Of a stretch of DNA of 64,000 bases, positions 37,326-45,160 are shown piece by piece. The stretch's first letter is position 1. Every line of letters starts with the position of its first letter. The notes under the pieces were generated by a model. That model was not told where the DNA came from and ran no database searches. It saw nothing but the letters and a program-made list of their open reading frames with translations. Source of the stretch: Pseudonocardia sp. N23. Lineage in GTDB: Bacteria; Actinomycetota; Actinomycetes; Mycobacteriales; Pseudonocardiaceae. Made by a program: the position numbers and the translations under genes. The stretch covers positions 109,620-173,619 of the forward strand of contig NZ_BEGX01000061.1 of NCBI RefSeq assembly GCF_002583555.1. Direction: 5' to 3'.

Positions 37326-37360
37326 TTCTACGTGGTGTAGAACTACTACAGAACGTAGAA
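37326..37360. promoter_or_regulatory. Nested dyad operator before cydABDC
   Basis: Two inverted repeats share the same centre (37343): outer arms TTCTACGT (37326-37333) and ACGTAGAA (37353-37360), inner arms TGTAG (37336-37340) and CTACA (37346-37350). This AT-rich element is 20 bases before the cydA start in a region of otherwise high GC. TGTAG/CTACA half-sites recall BlaI/MecI-type operators; I see no Rex-type site. The identity of the regulator is inference. Confidence 0.6.
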
Positions 37361-37379
37361 GATCCGGCCGGAGGCCCAC

Positions 37380-38852
37380 ATGGACGCGCTCGACCTCGCC
37401 CGTTGGCAGTTCGGGATCACCACCGTCTACCACTTCCTGTTCGTCCCGTTGACGATCGGACTGTCCGCGATCGTCGCGATCCTGCAGACGGCGTGGCACC
37501 GCACCGGCAAGGTCGAGTACCTGCGCGCCACCCGGTTCCTCGGCAAGCTCTTCCTGATCAACTTCGCCATGGGCGTCGTCACCGGGATCGTCCAGGAGTT
37601 CCAGTTCGGCATGAACTGGAGCAGCTACTCGACGTTCGTCGGTGACGTCTTCGGCGCCCCGCTGGCGATGGAGGCGCTGCTCGCGTTCTTCCTGGAATCG
37701 ACGTTCATCGGCCTGTGGATCTTCGGCTGGGACCGGCTCCCCCGCCGCATCCACCTGGCCTGCATCTGGATCGTCGCGATCGGCACCAACTTCTCGGCCT
37801 ACTTCATCATCGCCGCGAACGCCTGGATGCGCCATCCCGTCGGCTTCACCGTCGACGAGTCCACGGGCCGCGCCCGGCTCACCGACATCTGGGCCGTGCT
37901 GACCAACTCGCAGGCATGGTCCACCTACCTGCACGTCGTGTCGGGAGCGTTCATCGCCGCCGGACTGTTCGTCGTCGCCGTGAGCGCCTTCAAGCTCATG
38001 CGCGCCCGATGGCCGAAGCGGGCCGACGCCGTCGCACCGCATCCGTCGGAGGACGGGCTGTTCCGCAAGACGCTGCGGCTCGGCCTCGCCGTCACGGCGA
38101 TCGCCGGCGCGCTCGTCGTCTTCTCCGGCGACCACCAGGCCAAGCTCATGGCCCAGTACGAGCCGATGAAGCTCGCGGGCGCCGAGGCGCTGTGGACCGA
38201 CGAGCACGGCGCCGGGTTCTCGCTGTTCGCCGTCGGTGACATCCGCGAGGGCCGCAACCACATCAACGTCCAGGTCCCGAACGTGCTGTCCTTCCTCGCC
38301 ACCGGTGACTTCTCCGGCGACGTCCAGGGCATCAACAACGTCCAGCAGCGGCTCGAGCAGCAGTTCGGCCCCGGCGACTACCGGCCGGACATCGCCGTCC
38401 TCTACTGGTCGTTCCGGCTGATGATGGGCCTCGGGATGGCTGGGGTCGGGATCGGCGTCCTCGGGCTCTGGCTCACCCGCCGCGGCCGGCTGCCCGGCAA
38501 GCGCTGGATGTACCGCGTCGCGATCCTCGGACTGCCCGCGGCGCTGGCCGCCAACGTCTTCGGCTGGATCCTGACCGAGATGGGCCGCCAGCCCTGGACC
38601 GTCGTCGGCGAGCTGCTCACCGCCGCCAGCGTCTCGCCCGGGGTCAGCCTCACCGAGGTCGCGATCTCGCTGACCGCGTTCACCCTGCTCTACGCTGCGC
38701 TGGCCGTCGTCGAGGCGAAGCTCCTGTTCCGCTACGTCCTCGCCGGTCCCGCCGCGGTCATGCCGTACCCGCCCGACGAGCCGGACACCGACGACACCGG
38801 TGCCGCCACACCCGAACCGGCCGACGAGCGCGTCCCCGCGTTCGTCTACTGA
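37380..38852 (+). CDS. cydA: Cytochrome bd ubiquinol/menaquinol oxidase subunit I
   Basis: A 490-residue integral membrane subunit carrying the b558, b595 and d haems of the high-affinity terminal oxidase. The first helix contains the haem ligand histidine in QFGITTVYHFLFVPLTIG. GMNWSSYSTFVGDVFGAPLAMEALLAFFLESTFIGLW and the quinol-binding loop with GRNHINVQVPNVLSFLATGD are typical, and WILTEMGRQPW is the conserved late motif. The length indicates a short quinol loop. A GGAGG ribosome site lies five bases before ATG 37380. It is first in a cydABDC operon behind a dyad operator. Confidence 0.97.
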   Translation: MDALDLARWQFGITTVYHFLFVPLTIGLSAIVAILQTAWHRTGKVEYLRATRFLGKLFLINFAMGVVTGIVQEFQFGMNWSSYSTFVGDVFGAPLAMEALLAFFLESTFIGLWIFGWDRLPRRIHLACIWIVAIGTNFSAYFIIAANAWMRHPVGFTVDESTGRARLTDIWAVLTNSQAWSTYLHVVSGAFIAAGLFVVAVSAFKLMRARWPKRADAVAPHPSEDGLFRKTLRLGLAVTAIAGALVVFSGDHQAKLMAQYEPMKLAGAEALWTDEHGAGFSLFAVGDIREGRNHINVQVPNVLSFLATGDFSGDVQGINNVQQRLEQQFGPGDYRPDIAVLYWSFRLMMGLGMAGVGIGVLGLWLTRRGRLPGKRWMYRVAILGLPAALAANVFGWILTEMGRQPWTVVGELLTAASVSPGVSLTEVAISLTAFTLLYAALAVVEAKLLFRYVLAGPAAVMPYPPDEPDTDDTGAATPEPADERVPAFVY

Positions 38853-38862
38853 GGAGCGCGAC

Positions 38863-39864
38863 ATGGACCTGCAGACCATCTGGTTCCTCGCCATCGCCGT
38901 GCTGTGGACCGGCTACTTCGTCCTGGAGGGTTTCGACTTCGGCGTCGGCATGCTGCTGCCCGTCGTCGGCCGCGACGACACCGACCGCCGCGTCATGATC
39001 AACTCCATCGGCCCGGTCTGGGACGGCAACGAGGTCTGGCTGATCACCGCGATCGGCGCGACGTTCGCCGCGTTCCCCGCCTGGTACGGGTCGATGCTCT
39101 CAGGCTTCTACCTTCCCGTCCTCGCGATCGTGCTCGCGCTGATCGTGCGCGGCGTCGCGTTCGAGTACCGCGGCAAGGTCGACGACGACCGCTGGCGGCG
39201 ACGCTGGGACGTCGCGATCGTCGTCGGCAGCACCGTGCCCGCACTGATGTGGGGGCTGATCTTCGCGAACCTGCTGCGCGGGCTGCCGATGGGTGCCGGA
39301 CACGTCGTCGACGCCGGGATCGGCGACCTGCTCAACCCCTTCGCCCTGCTCGGCGCGCTCGTCACCGGCAGCCTGTTCCTACTGCACGGCGCTGTGTTCC
39401 TCTCACTCAAGACCGACGGCCCCGTCCGGGTGCTGGCCCGCGCGGTCGCGCTGCGCACCGCACTCGTCGCCGTCCCCGCGCTCGTCGGCTTCCTCGGCTG
39501 GACGCTCGTTCACCGCCCGACCGGCTGGACCCTGCCGGTCGCGGTCCTCACCGTCGTCGCACTCGTCGCCGGGGCCGGGCTCGCCGGGCGCGGGCGCGAG
39601 GGCTGGGCGTTCGCGGCGACGGCGGTGTCGGTGCTGGGCACCTCGGTGACGATCTTCGGGTCGATGTTCCCGGTGCTCATCCCGTCGACGACCGACGCCG
39701 CGCTCTCGCTGACCGTCGCCGGTGCGGCCTCCGGCGCCTACACCCTCGAGGTCATGAGCTGGATCGCGCTGGTGCTGCTGCCGCTGGTCATCAGCTACCA
39801 GGCCTGGTCGTACTGGGTGTTCCGGCGCCGCGTCACCCGCGCACACATCGCACCGGCACACTGA
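38863..39864 (+). CDS. cydB: Cytochrome bd oxidase subunit II
   Basis: A 333-residue membrane subunit that pairs with CydA. It has about eight or nine helices, beginning MDLQTIWFLAIAVLWTGYFV with the conserved LEGFDFGVGMLLP, NSIGPVWDGNEVWLI and RGVAFEYRGK motifs. The start ATG 38863 is ten bases after cydA with a GAGGAG site. It ends 22 bases before cydD. Confidence 0.97.
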   Translation: MDLQTIWFLAIAVLWTGYFVLEGFDFGVGMLLPVVGRDDTDRRVMINSIGPVWDGNEVWLITAIGATFAAFPAWYGSMLSGFYLPVLAIVLALIVRGVAFEYRGKVDDDRWRRRWDVAIVVGSTVPALMWGLIFANLLRGLPMGAGHVVDAGIGDLLNPFALLGALVTGSLFLLHGAVFLSLKTDGPVRVLARAVALRTALVAVPALVGFLGWTLVHRPTGWTLPVAVLTVVALVAGAGLAGRGREGWAFAATAVSVLGTSVTIFGSMFPVLIPSTTDAALSLTVAGAASGAYTLEVMSWIALVLLPLVISYQAWSYWVFRRRVTRAHIAPAH

Positions 39865-39886
39865 GCACGGGACCATCGGAAGCACC

Positions 39887-41626
39887 GTGAAACCCCTCGA
39901 CCCGCGGCTGCTGCGGGCGGCGCGCGCCGTGCGGACGCACCTCGCCGTCACCGTGGCCTGCGGGTTCGCGCTCACCGGGCTGATCCTCACCCAGGCCTGG
40001 CTCGTCGCGCACATCGTCGGCGGCGCCACCGACGGACAGGGGCTCGACGAGCTCGGCCCACTCGTCGCCGCCGTCGCGGGGGTGGCGATCGGCCGGGCCG
40101 TGCTGGCCTACGGCGCCGAGGCCGCGGCCCTGCGCAGTGCCGCTGCGGCCAAGTCGCAGCTGCGGCGCCGCATCGTCGCGCACGTGAGTGACGGTCCCGG
40201 CCGCGGCCCCGCCACCGCCGGTGAGCTCGCCACCCTCACCACCCGCGGGCTCGACGCCCTCGACGACTACCTCGCCCGCTACCTGCCCCAGCTCGTCCTC
40301 GCCGCGCTCGTGCCGATCGCGGTGCTGGTCGTCGTCGCCTCCGCCGACTGGGTCTCCGCCGTCGTCATCGCCGTGACCCTGCCGCTGATCCCGCTGTTCA
40401 TGGCGCTCGTCGGGATGCACACCCAGGCCCGCACCCGCCGGCAGTGGACGCTGCTGCAGCGCCTCGGCGGACACTTCCTCGACGTCGTCGAAGGCCTGCC
40501 GACGCTCGCGCTGTTCCGCCGGGCCAAGGCCGAGGCCGCACTGGTCCGCCGGGTCACCGACGAGCACCGCGACGCGACGATGGGCACCCTGCGGGTCGCG
40601 TTCCTCTCGGCGTTCGTGCTGGAGCTGCTCGCCACCCTCGCCGTGGCGCTCGTCGCCGTCGAGGTCGGGTTCCGGCTGCTCTACGGACAGCTCGACCTGA
40701 CGACGGCGCTGCTCGTGCTCGTCCTCGCCCCCGAGGCCTACCTGCCGCTGCGCGAGGTGGGCGCCCGTTTCCACGCGAGCATGGAAGGCATCGCCGCGGC
40801 CGAGTCGGCGTTCGCGGTGCTGGAGGCTCCCCGGCCACAGGTGCCCGGCACCGGCGCCACGGCCCGCCGCGGCAGCGTCTCGCTCGAGGTCGACGACGTG
40901 CGGTTCACCTGGCCGGGTCGCGACGTCCCGGTCCTCGACGGCCTCACCGTCACCGTGTCCGACGGCCGCAGTGTGCTGCTGACCGGGCGCAGCGGCGCGG
41001 GCAAGTCGACGCTGCTGGCACTGCTGCTGCGCTTCGCCGAACCGCAGGCCGGGTCGATCCGTGCCGACGGCGTGCCCCTGCACGAGCTCGACGCCGACGC
41101 CTGGCGCGCCCGCGTCGCTTGGGTGCCGCAGCACCCGCACCTGTTCGACGACACCGTCGCCGCCAACATCGCGCTCGGTGCCCCCGACGCCGACGCCGTG
41201 CAGATCGCCGCCGCCGTCGCGGCCGCGGAGCTGACCGACGTGGTCGAGGCCCTGCCCGACGGCCTGGCCACGCGGGTCGGTGAGCGCGGCGCCCGGCTCT
41301 CGGCCGGGCAGCGCCAGCGCGTCGCCCTGGCCAGGGCGTTCCTGCGCGACCCCGACCTCGTCCTGCTCGACGAGCCGACCGCCCATCTCGACCCCGACAA
41401 CGCCCGCGCCGTCCGCGCCTCGACGGCACGGCTCCTGCAGGGCCGCACCGGGATCGTCGTCGCCCACGACAGGGGCTGGTCCGACGTGGTCGACGAGACG
41501 GTCGTTCTCACCGACGGCTGCGCCGGCGCGTCTCCGGCCGGGACCACGAAGGGCACGCCTGCGGCGCTCGTGGGTCGCGATTGCCGCCCCAGCGACCATC
41601 GCCGCTCACAGGGGGTGGCGACGTGA
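39887..41626 (+). CDS. cydD: ABC transporter CydD, cytochrome bd assembly
   Basis: A 579-residue half-transporter: six-helix membrane domain (about 1-310), then an ATPase with Walker A LTGRSGAGKSTLLALLL, signature LSAGQRQRVALARAFL and Walker B LVLLDEPTAHLD. CydDC exports reduced thiols and/or handles haem for assembly of the bd oxidase. It starts at GTG 39887 in the cyd operon and overlaps cydC by GTGA. The last ~35 residues after the ATPase are low in conservation. Confidence 0.93.
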   Translation: MKPLDPRLLRAARAVRTHLAVTVACGFALTGLILTQAWLVAHIVGGATDGQGLDELGPLVAAVAGVAIGRAVLAYGAEAAALRSAAAAKSQLRRRIVAHVSDGPGRGPATAGELATLTTRGLDALDDYLARYLPQLVLAALVPIAVLVVVASADWVSAVVIAVTLPLIPLFMALVGMHTQARTRRQWTLLQRLGGHFLDVVEGLPTLALFRRAKAEAALVRRVTDEHRDATMGTLRVAFLSAFVLELLATLAVALVAVEVGFRLLYGQLDLTTALLVLVLAPEAYLPLREVGARFHASMEGIAAAESAFAVLEAPRPQVPGTGATARRGSVSLEVDDVRFTWPGRDVPVLDGLTVTVSDGRSVLLTGRSGAGKSTLLALLLRFAEPQAGSIRADGVPLHELDADAWRARVAWVPQHPHLFDDTVAANIALGAPDADAVQIAAAVAAAELTDVVEALPDGLATRVGERGARLSAGQRQRVALARAFLRDPDLVLLDEPTAHLDPDNARAVRASTARLLQGRTGIVVAHDRGWSDVVDETVVLTDGCAGASPAGTTKGTPAALVGRDCRPSDHRRSQGVAT

Positions 41627-43359
41627 GGGGGCCGCTGCGCCGCATGGTCGGGCTGGCACGGCCGCGAGGCGCGCGGTTCGCACTGGGGGTGCTCGCCGGG
41701 GCCGCTGCCACCGCGTCCGGGGCCGGCCTGCTCAGCCTCGCGGCCTGGCTCATCGCCACCGCGGCGACCCACCCGTCGGTGACCGCGCTGTCGGTCGCGG
41801 TCGTGCTCACCCGCGCCCTCGGCGTCACCCGCGGCGTGACCCGCTACCTCGAACGGCTCGTCACCCACGACGCCGCTCTGCGCACGCTCGCCGACGTGCG
41901 CGTCCGCGTCTACGAGCGGCTCGCCCGGACCGAACCCGTCCGCCGGTTCCGCTCCCCCGACCTCGTCACGCGCCTCGTCAGCGACACCGACGCCACCCAG
42001 GACCTGCTCGTGCGCGGGCTGACCCCGCCGCTCGCCGCGGTCGTCGCCGGCGCGGGCGCGGTCACCCTGGCGACGGCGCTGCTCGTGCCGGGCGGGCTGC
42101 TGCTCGCGGCGGGGCTGCTCGTCGGCGGGCTCGTCGTCCCGGTCGTGGCAGCGGCACTGAGCCGGGCCTCGGGGTCGCGGCAGGCCGAGGCGCGGGCCGA
42201 GCTGAGCACCGCGCTGGTCGATGCGCTGCACGGCGCCCAGGACCTCGCCGCCTACGGCGCGACCGGGCGGGCGGTGGCCCGCGTCGAGGCCGCCGACGCG
42301 GTGCTGACCGCGACGGCCCGTCGCGACGCCGGGCTGCTCGGGCTCGGCGCGGGCGCATCGGCGCTGGTCGCCGGCCTGACGCTGTGGGGCACGCTGCTGC
42401 TGGGCGTGGCCGCGGTGACCGACGGCAGCCTCGGCACCGTGCCGCTCGCGGTGCTCGTGCTGACCGCGCTCGCCTCGTTCGAGATCGTCGCCCCGCTGCC
42501 CGCCGCGGCCGCCCGGCTCGGCGCGGTGCGGGCGTCGGGCGAGCGGCTCTTCGACGTCCTGGACACCCCACCCGCGGTGCGCGACCCCGGGGGTGCGGGG
42601 GTGCTCGCGCCGGGGGCGTTGCAGGTCCGCGACCTGCGGGTCCGCTACGCCCCCGGCGAGCCGTGGGCGCTCGACGGCCTCGACCTCGACGTCGCACCGG
42701 GGACGAGGGTCGCCGTCGTCGGCCCCAGCGGGTCGGGCAAGAGCACACTCGCCGCGGTGCTGTTCCGGTTCCTCGACGCCGACTCCGGGACCGTCGCCAT
42801 CGGCGGCACCGCGCTCACCGAGGTGTCGGCCGACACGGCCCGCGGCGTCGTGAGCGGGGTGCCGCAGCAGCCGCACATGTTCACCGGCTCGGTCGCGGCG
42901 AACCTGCGGCTGGCCCGCCCCGACGCCACCGACGACGCGCTGTGGGACGTGCTGGGCCGGGTCCGGCTCGCCGACGACGTCGCTGCCATGCCCGGGAGGC
43001 TCGACGCCGACGTCGGCGAGCACGGGATACGACTGTCGGGTGGGATGCGCCAACGGCTCGCGCTGGCCCGGGCGCTGCTCACCGACGCGTCGCTGCTGGT
43101 CCTCGACGAGCCGACGACGCACCTGGACCCCGACACCCGCGACGCGGTGCTCGCCGACCTGCTGGCCGCCGCAGGCGGGCGGGCGGTGCTGCTGGTGACC
43201 CACGACCTCGACCGGCTCGAGACGATGGACGCGATCCACGTCGTCGTCGGCGGGCGGGTCGTGCAGCACGGCACGCACGCGGATCTGCTCGCCCGCGACG
43301 GCTGGTACCGGTCGGCGCACCGGCTCGCCCCGCTCGCGGCCACGGTGCCCGGCAGCTAG
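41623..43359 (+). CDS. cydC: ABC transporter CydC, cytochrome bd assembly
   Basis: A 578-residue half-transporter, partner of CydD. The membrane domain includes SLAAWLIATAATHPSVTAL and TRYLERLVTHDAALRTLADVR. The ATPase has Walker A VVGPSGSGKSTLAAVLF, signature LSGGMRQRLALARALL and Walker B LLVLDEPTTHLD. The start GTG 41623 lies inside the cydD stop. The TAG stop overlaps the TAG of the convergent TetR gene within CTAG (43356-43359). Confidence 0.93.
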   Translation: MRGPLRRMVGLARPRGARFALGVLAGAAATASGAGLLSLAAWLIATAATHPSVTALSVAVVLTRALGVTRGVTRYLERLVTHDAALRTLADVRVRVYERLARTEPVRRFRSPDLVTRLVSDTDATQDLLVRGLTPPLAAVVAGAGAVTLATALLVPGGLLLAAGLLVGGLVVPVVAAALSRASGSRQAEARAELSTALVDALHGAQDLAAYGATGRAVARVEAADAVLTATARRDAGLLGLGAGASALVAGLTLWGTLLLGVAAVTDGSLGTVPLAVLVLTALASFEIVAPLPAAAARLGAVRASGERLFDVLDTPPAVRDPGGAGVLAPGALQVRDLRVRYAPGEPWALDGLDLDVAPGTRVAVVGPSGSGKSTLAAVLFRFLDADSGTVAIGGTALTEVSADTARGVVSGVPQQPHMFTGSVAANLRLARPDATDDALWDVLGRVRLADDVAAMPGRLDADVGEHGIRLSGGMRQRLALARALLTDASLLVLDEPTTHLDPDTRDAVLADLLAAAGGRAVLLVTHDLDRLETMDAIHVVVGGRVVQHGTHADLLARDGWYRSAHRLAPLAATVPGS

Positions 43360-44057
43360 GAACCGCGGCGTTCGGCCCGCAGGGCGCGGGTGCGGGTGGA
43401 CACCCGCGAGCCGAGCAGGCCCGCGGCGGCGTCGACGAGCTGGCTGACGAACAACCGCTGGTCGTCGCGGCCCGACCGGGCCCGCTGCGCCATCTCGACG
43501 GCGACGAACCGGACCGTGAGGAACCGGCGGTGCAGCTCCACCGCGTCGGGCTCCAGCAGGGGTTCGAGCAGCGCGCGCCAGCGGGTGATGCTGCCGTCGG
43601 GCCGGTCCAGGGCGAGCGGGGCCATCGACGGCACGGGCCGGGTGAGCAGGTCGGCGACCGTGCGCAGGTAGCCGGCGCCCGCCGCGCCCTGACCGAGCTT
43701 CACCGCGAGCGGCTCGACCAGGGCGGCGGCCAGCTCGTGCACCGCCTCACCGGCATCCGGCCCACCGACGACCGCGCCGGCCAGCTCGCCCGCGGCGAAC
43801 GCGTCGAGCAGCCGGTGGCGGTGCGCCTCGACCTCCGGGGCGTGCCGGTCGAGCAGCGCCTGCACGAGCCCGTCGCGGTCGGTGAACCAGTACTGGGCGG
43901 CGATGACGTTGCGCGCGCCCGCGGCCCGGCCGATCTCGCGCAGCGACACCGCGTCGCTGCCACGCTCGGCGAACAGCTCCTCGGCCGCGGTGAGCAGCCG
44001 CGACCGGGTGTCGCGCCCGTCGGCCGCGCCCCCGTCGGGCCTCGCTGCGGAGGTCAT
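43356..44057 (-). CDS. TetR-family transcriptional regulator
   Basis: A 233-residue regulator with the TetR helix-turn-helix at about 17-62 (RSRLLTAAEELFAERGSDAV, SLREIGRAAGARNVIAAQYWF) and a helical ligand domain after it. It lies 34 bases downstream of a FabG-like reductase on the same strand, so it is probably co-transcribed with it and may respond to an acyl or lipid ligand; that is inference. Its 3' end overlaps the convergent cydC by four bases. Confidence 0.87.
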   Translation of the reverse strand: MTSAARPDGGAADGRDTRSRLLTAAEELFAERGSDAVSLREIGRAAGARNVIAAQYWFTDRDGLVQALLDRHAPEVEAHRHRLLDAFAAGELAGAVVGGPDAGEAVHELAAALVEPLAVKLGQGAAGAGYLRTVADLLTRPVPSMAPLALDRPDGSITRWRALLEPLLEPDAVELHRRFLTVRFVAVEMAQRARSGRDDQRLFVSQLVDAAAGLLGSRVSTRTRALRAERRGS

Positions 44058-44091
44058 CGGCGCAGGTTACCCGGCACCCCCGCGGCGGCGG

Positions 44092-44847
44092 TCACGCCTT
44101 GGGGCCGCCGGCGACGTAGATGACCTGCCCGGACACGAACCCGGCACCCTCGCTGACGAGGAACGACACCGTGTGGGCGATGTCCTCGACCTGCCCGGCG
44201 CGGGCGACGGGGATGGCAGCGGCGCGGGCCGCGACGTAGGACTCCCAGTCCTCGCCGATGCGCTCGGCGGTCGCCTTCGTCATGTCGGAGACGATGAACC
44301 CGGGCGCGATGCAGTTGGCGGTGACGCCGAACTTGCCGAGCTCGATCGCGAGGGTCTTGGTGAAGCCCTGCAGCCCGGCCTTCGCGGTGGAGTAGTTGGA
44401 CTGGCCGCGGTTGCCCAGCGCCGAGGTGCTCGACAGGTTGACGATGCGCCCGTACCTCGCGTCGACCATGTGCTTCTGCACGGCGCGGGCCATCAGGAAC
44501 GAGCCACGCAGGTGCACGTTCATGACGGTGTCCCAGTCGAGCTCGCTCATCTTGAACAGCAGGTTGTCGCGGGTGACACCGGCGTTGTTGACCAGGACGG
44601 TCGGGGCGCCGAGCTCGGCGGCGACCCGCTCGACCGCGGCGGTCACGGCGTCGGCGTCGGACACGTCGGCGCCGACGGCGATCGCCCGGCCGCCGGCGGC
44701 GTCGATGGCGTCGACGGTGGCCTTGCACGCGGCCTCGTCGAGGTCGAGGACCGCGACGGCGAACCCGTCGGCCGCGAGCCGGGTGGCGGTGGCCGCCCCG
44801 ATCCCCCGTGCCGATCCCGTGACGATCGCGACGCGCGCCTCAGCCAT
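44092..44847 (-). CDS. Short-chain dehydrogenase/reductase, FabG-like
   Basis: A 251-residue classical SDR. The NADP motif is IVTGSARGIGAATA, followed by VLVNNAGVTRDNLLFKM, the catalytic serine in IVNLSSTSALGNRG and YSTAKAGLQGFTKTLAIEL with the YxxxK pair. The C-terminus is VSGQVIYVAGGPKA. Resemblance is greatest to 3-oxoacyl-ACP/CoA reductases. The start ATG 44847 has GAAGGGA upstream. It leads a two-gene unit with the TetR regulator, preceded by a 313-base non-coding stretch holding a hairpin and a CRP-like dyad. Confidence 0.9.
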   Translation of the reverse strand: MAEARVAIVTGSARGIGAATATRLAADGFAVAVLDLDEAACKATVDAIDAAGGRAIAVGADVSDADAVTAAVERVAAELGAPTVLVNNAGVTRDNLLFKMSELDWDTVMNVHLRGSFLMARAVQKHMVDARYGRIVNLSSTSALGNRGQSNYSTAKAGLQGFTKTLAIELGKFGVTANCIAPGFIVSDMTKATAERIGEDWESYVAARAAAIPVARAGQVEDIAHTVSFLVSEGAGFVSGQVIYVAGGPKA

Positions 44848-44978
44848 GCCAGATGTCCCTTCGCTGCTGTCACCACTTCGTGCCACGGGGATCGTCGCAT
44901 CCGGGCGGCGTACCGGTCTCCCGGGGCGGCGTGACGTCACAACGACCCGGCGGTCGGACGGGCACCCGGACGCGGCAC

Positions 44979-45012
44979 GGCGCCGCCGGCTCACGAGTGA
45001 GCCGACGGCGCC
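44979..45012 (-). terminator. 15-base-pair hairpin, probable terminator of the antiporter transcript
   Basis: GGCGCCGCCGGCTCA and TGAGCCGACGGCGCC pair over 15 positions with one mismatch and a CGAG loop. On the minus strand it is about 150 bases past the antiporter stop and 132 bases before the FabG-like start, so it could also act as an attenuator for the latter. Confidence 0.5.
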
Positions 45013-45100
45013 GGATGGGTGACGAAGACGGTGGCGAGCGCCGGTGCGCGCCCTGCTCGGGAAGCTCTGTCCCGGAGCTTGTCGGGCCCGAACGCTACCC

Positions 45101-45116
45101 GGTGACCCATGTCACG
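45101..45116. promoter_or_regulatory. CRP-like dyad GGTGA-N6-TCACG
   Basis: GGTGAC-CCAT-GTCACG is a perfect five-base dyad core resembling the CRP/GlxR consensus TGTGA-N6-TCACA but with changed outer bases. It lies about 255 bases upstream of the FabG-like start. A better match exists at 52775-52790. Confidence 0.3.
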
Positions 45117-45160
45117 TCAACGGTTCGCCGGAGCCACTTCCACCGCGCTGACCTGCAAGA

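Larger units (their letters stand above)
44848..45160. other. 313-base intergenic region, SDR promoter side
   Basis: There is no convincing gene on either strand. It carries the upstream region of the FabG-like gene, a strong hairpin at 44979-45012, a weaker stem (AAGCTC/GAGCTT near 45062-45080) and a CRP-like dyad at 45101-45116, then the 3' end of the antiporter gene. Confidence 0.6.

Noticed and set aside
37187-37379. Search for a Rex or ROX-type site before cydA
   Set aside because: No TTGTGAA-type dyad is present; the only strong symmetry is the TTCTACGT/TGTAG nested dyad reported above.
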